45,984 bases of DNA from JAQICB01 sp046482735 (GTDB taxonomy: Bacteria > Bacteroidota > Bacteroidia > Bacteroidales > UBA1715): NCBI GenBank assembly GCA_046482735.1, contig JAWOEL010000008.1:1-45984 (forward strand), read 5' to 3'. A program made the translations under genes and the position numbers. Below are positions 44,359 through 45,984 of this stretch, piece after piece. The notes beneath the pieces were generated by a model. The model was not told where the DNA came from. It searched no databases and saw nothing but the letters and a program-made list of their open reading frames with translations. Each line of letters starts with the position of its first letter. The first letter of the stretch is position 1.

Positions 44359-45984
44359 ATGAAAAAATATATACTACTAGTTGTTTCGATACTTCTGACA
44401 CAGATTGAAATACAAGCACAAACAAATCAAGACATAACAGTAAATGGCACAAACAGAAGCATGAGCGTATATGATCCGGGAGAATTACCGGAAAATGCTC
44501 CATTAATGATTACCATGCACGGTATGAATCAGGATGTGCCCTATCATATTAGCAACTCGGAATGGGAAGAAGTGGCAGATACCGCAAAACTACTTGTAGT
44601 TTATCCACAAGGAATAGATAATTCATGGGACATTTCAGGTACGAGAGATACTGATTTTATACTTGCGATTATTGATGCAATGGCAGATCAATATGGCATA
44701 GACCGCAACAGGGTCTATCTTTCCGGTTTCTCAATGGGCGGTATGATGACGTATCATGCTGCAACAATTATTGCCGATCAGATAGCTGCTTTTGCTCCGG
44801 TCAGCGGATACTTAATGGGTGGGCCAAACACAAACAGTTCTCGTCCGATTCCAATTATTCATACTCACGGAACAACTGATGATGTCGTTACATATGATGG
44901 TGTTCAAACCTGTATTGATGCATGGGTAGACAGAAATAATTGTCAGACTCCGGCAGTTGTAACCGACCCCTACCCTTCTTCAAAACCAAATTCTTCTGCA
45001 ACAAAAAGCTATTGGGGACCCGGAGATGATGGTGTCGAAATAGTTCTTATGACACTTGAAGGAAAAGGACATTGGTGGTCCGAAGATCTTGCCGGAAGCA
45101 TACACACCAGTTCTGAAATATGGAAATTTGTACGTAAATACTCTCTTAACTCTGGTGAACCAATACTATCTTTCACTTCACCAACCACCCAAACTTTTGT
45201 TGCTCCTGCCACCATCACTTTCGATGTAAATGCTTCAGACGAAGATGGAACAATTTCGCATATACAATATTATATAAACGACGAACTTATTGAAGAAAAA
45301 TCAGCACCGCCATATAGTTTTGAGTACACACTGGAAAATGCCGGAGAATATACGGTACAGGCAATTGCAACAGATAATGAGAATAATAGTTCTGAAAAAA
45401 CCATATCTTTACTAGTTCATCCGCCGCAAACGCCATACGAAGGAACTCCCAACTCAATTCCGGGAACTATTGAATGTGAACATTTTGATGTGGGAGGAAA
45501 TGGTTATGCATATAGCGATGTAGATGCAGGCACAAATGTAGAAGACCCCGCTCCTGACTTTAGAACAGACGAAGATGTTGATATTGAAACCTGCACCGAT
45601 GACGGCGGCGGATATAATATCGGCTACGCCATGGCAGGTGAATGGCTTGAATACACCGTAGATGTTCAAACTACCGGTATGTACGACATCACCTTTCGTG
45701 TGGCATGCGAGGGCGACGACCGAACGGTCTCCTTAGAATCTGACAACACTATGCTTGCCGAAAATATTGCAATTCCAAATACCGGCGACTGGCAAACATG
45801 GACTGATGTTATAGTTGAAAATATTGAATTACAAGCTGGTGAACAAGTCTTACGTTTAACAATTGGAGATGTGGATTATGTTAATCTAAATTATATGACT
45901 TTCACACCTATTTCTGTCGGTCCTACAGTTTCAATAAGCTCACCAACAAACAATAGTGAATTTAACACATCTCAAACAATTACT
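44359..45984 (+). CDS. CE1-like esterase with Ig-like and CBM6 modules, 5' part
   Basis: The frame starts at the ATG at 44359 and is still open at the window end, giving the first 542 residues. A signal peptide (LLVVSILLTQIEIQAQ) precedes an alpha/beta-hydrolase domain of the LpqC/feruloyl esterase type (about 25-262): PLMITMHGMNQDVP with the oxyanion region, Ser125 in SGFSMGGMM, Asp174 or Asp175 in HGTTDDVVTYDG, and His238 in EGKGHWWSEDL. Then come an Ig-like domain (about 267-355), a CBM6 (about 364-516) and the start of another Ig-like domain (VSISSPTNNSEF). It probably removes feruloyl or acetyl groups from xylan. The CBM6 is a mosaic of those in the GH10 and second GH43 genes. It starts 17 bp after the previous stop. 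Confidence 0.87.
   Translation, partial: MKKYILLVVSILLTQIEIQAQTNQDITVNGTNRSMSVYDPGELPENAPLMITMHGMNQDVPYHISNSEWEEVADTAKLLVVYPQGIDNSWDISGTRDTDFILAIIDAMADQYGIDRNRVYLSGFSMGGMMTYHAATIIADQIAAFAPVSGYLMGGPNTNSSRPIPIIHTHGTTDDVVTYDGVQTCIDAWVDRNNCQTPAVVTDPYPSSKPNSSATKSYWGPGDDGVEIVLMTLEGKGHWWSEDLAGSIHTSSEIWKFVRKYSLNSGEPILSFTSPTTQTFVAPATITFDVNASDEDGTISHIQYYINDELIEEKSAPPYSFEYTLENAGEYTVQAIATDNENNSSEKTISLLVHPPQTPYEGTPNSIPGTIECEHFDVGGNGYAYSDVDAGTNVEDPAPDFRTDEDVDIETCTDDGGGYNIGYAMAGEWLEYTVDVQTTGMYDITFRVACEGDDRTVSLESDNTMLAENIAIPNTGDWQTWTDVIVENIELQAGEQVLRLTIGDVDYVNLNYMTFTPISVGPTVSISSPTNNSEFNTSQTIT
45478..45797 (+). repeat. Mosaic CBM6 segment in the esterase gene
   Basis: Bases 45478-45542 are identical to 38727-38791 of the GH10 gene, and 45544-45797 are nearly identical to 43727-43980 of the GH43 gene. 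At the join the esterase has one extra codon (NVEDPAPDF against NVDPAPDF and EIDPAPDF), as expected for an imprecise exchange point. Confidence 0.85.

Noticed and set aside
37329..45984. CRISPR-like or tandem repeat array
   Set aside because: The repeated DNA here is protein-coding CBM6, Ig-like and GWNL modules spaced by 1-3 kb, with no short regular spacers.

Overview
The window looks like a chromosome segment of a low-GC member of the Bacteroidota, probably an anaerobic or marine polysaccharide degrader near Bacteroidales/Marinilabiliales. I infer this from the lack of strong Shine-Dalgarno sites, from TAnnTTTG-type -7 boxes, from a one-protein hybrid two-component sensor/AraC regulator, and from families typical of the phylum (DUF5723 protein, Bacteroidota-type arginine decarboxylase, long acidic-tailed ribosomal protein S16, GNAT-nitrilase fusion). 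Species cannot be fixed from the sequence alone.

Layout. (1) 1-2138, plus strand: 3' part of a GH5 cellulase-like enzyme with Ig-like, CBM6 and C-terminal GWNL modules, ending at a bidirectional terminator. (2) 7555-2262, minus strand: tight operon of a DEAD-box helicase, a GNAT-nitrilase fusion, a CorA-type transporter and arginine decarboxylase. (3) 13340-7780, minus strand: six-gene carotenoid operon (phytoene synthase, CruF-like hydratase, acyltransferase, GT2 glycosyltransferase, TPR protein, phytoene desaturase). (4) 17303-13567, minus strand: Gfo/Idh/MocA oxidoreductase and pyruvate, phosphate dikinase. (5) 17304-18312: about 1 kb without genes, holding a 176-bp nested palindrome and three small hairpins. 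(6) 19578-18313, minus strand: rpsP and rimM. (7) 19739-26378, plus strand: a membrane-anchored propeller protein, a large lipoprotein and a DUF5723 protein. (8) 26409-32831: YqgE, a D-Ala-D-Ala dipeptidase-like lipoprotein, a DPP4-like peptidase, small secreted proteins and lipoproteins, and an FKBP isomerase. (9) 33000-45984, plus strand: a hybrid two-component regulator followed by a GH10 xylanase, two GH43 enzymes and a CE1-type esterase (cut by the window end).

How the parts work together. The last region reads as an arabinoxylan-degrading locus: the regulator would sense a xylan fragment, GH10 would cut the backbone, the GH43 enzymes would remove xylose or arabinose, and the esterase would remove ester-linked decorations. 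No SusC/SusD pair is visible. The secreted glycosidases at both ends of the window share CBM6 modules and a C-terminal GWNL module of about 70 residues (two copies in the GH5 protein) in the place where a type IX secretion sorting domain would be expected; I see no such domain. The CBM6 of the esterase is a visible mosaic of the CBM6 sequences of two neighbours. The carotenoid operon has the gene set expected for a hydroxylated, glycosylated and acylated carotenoid.
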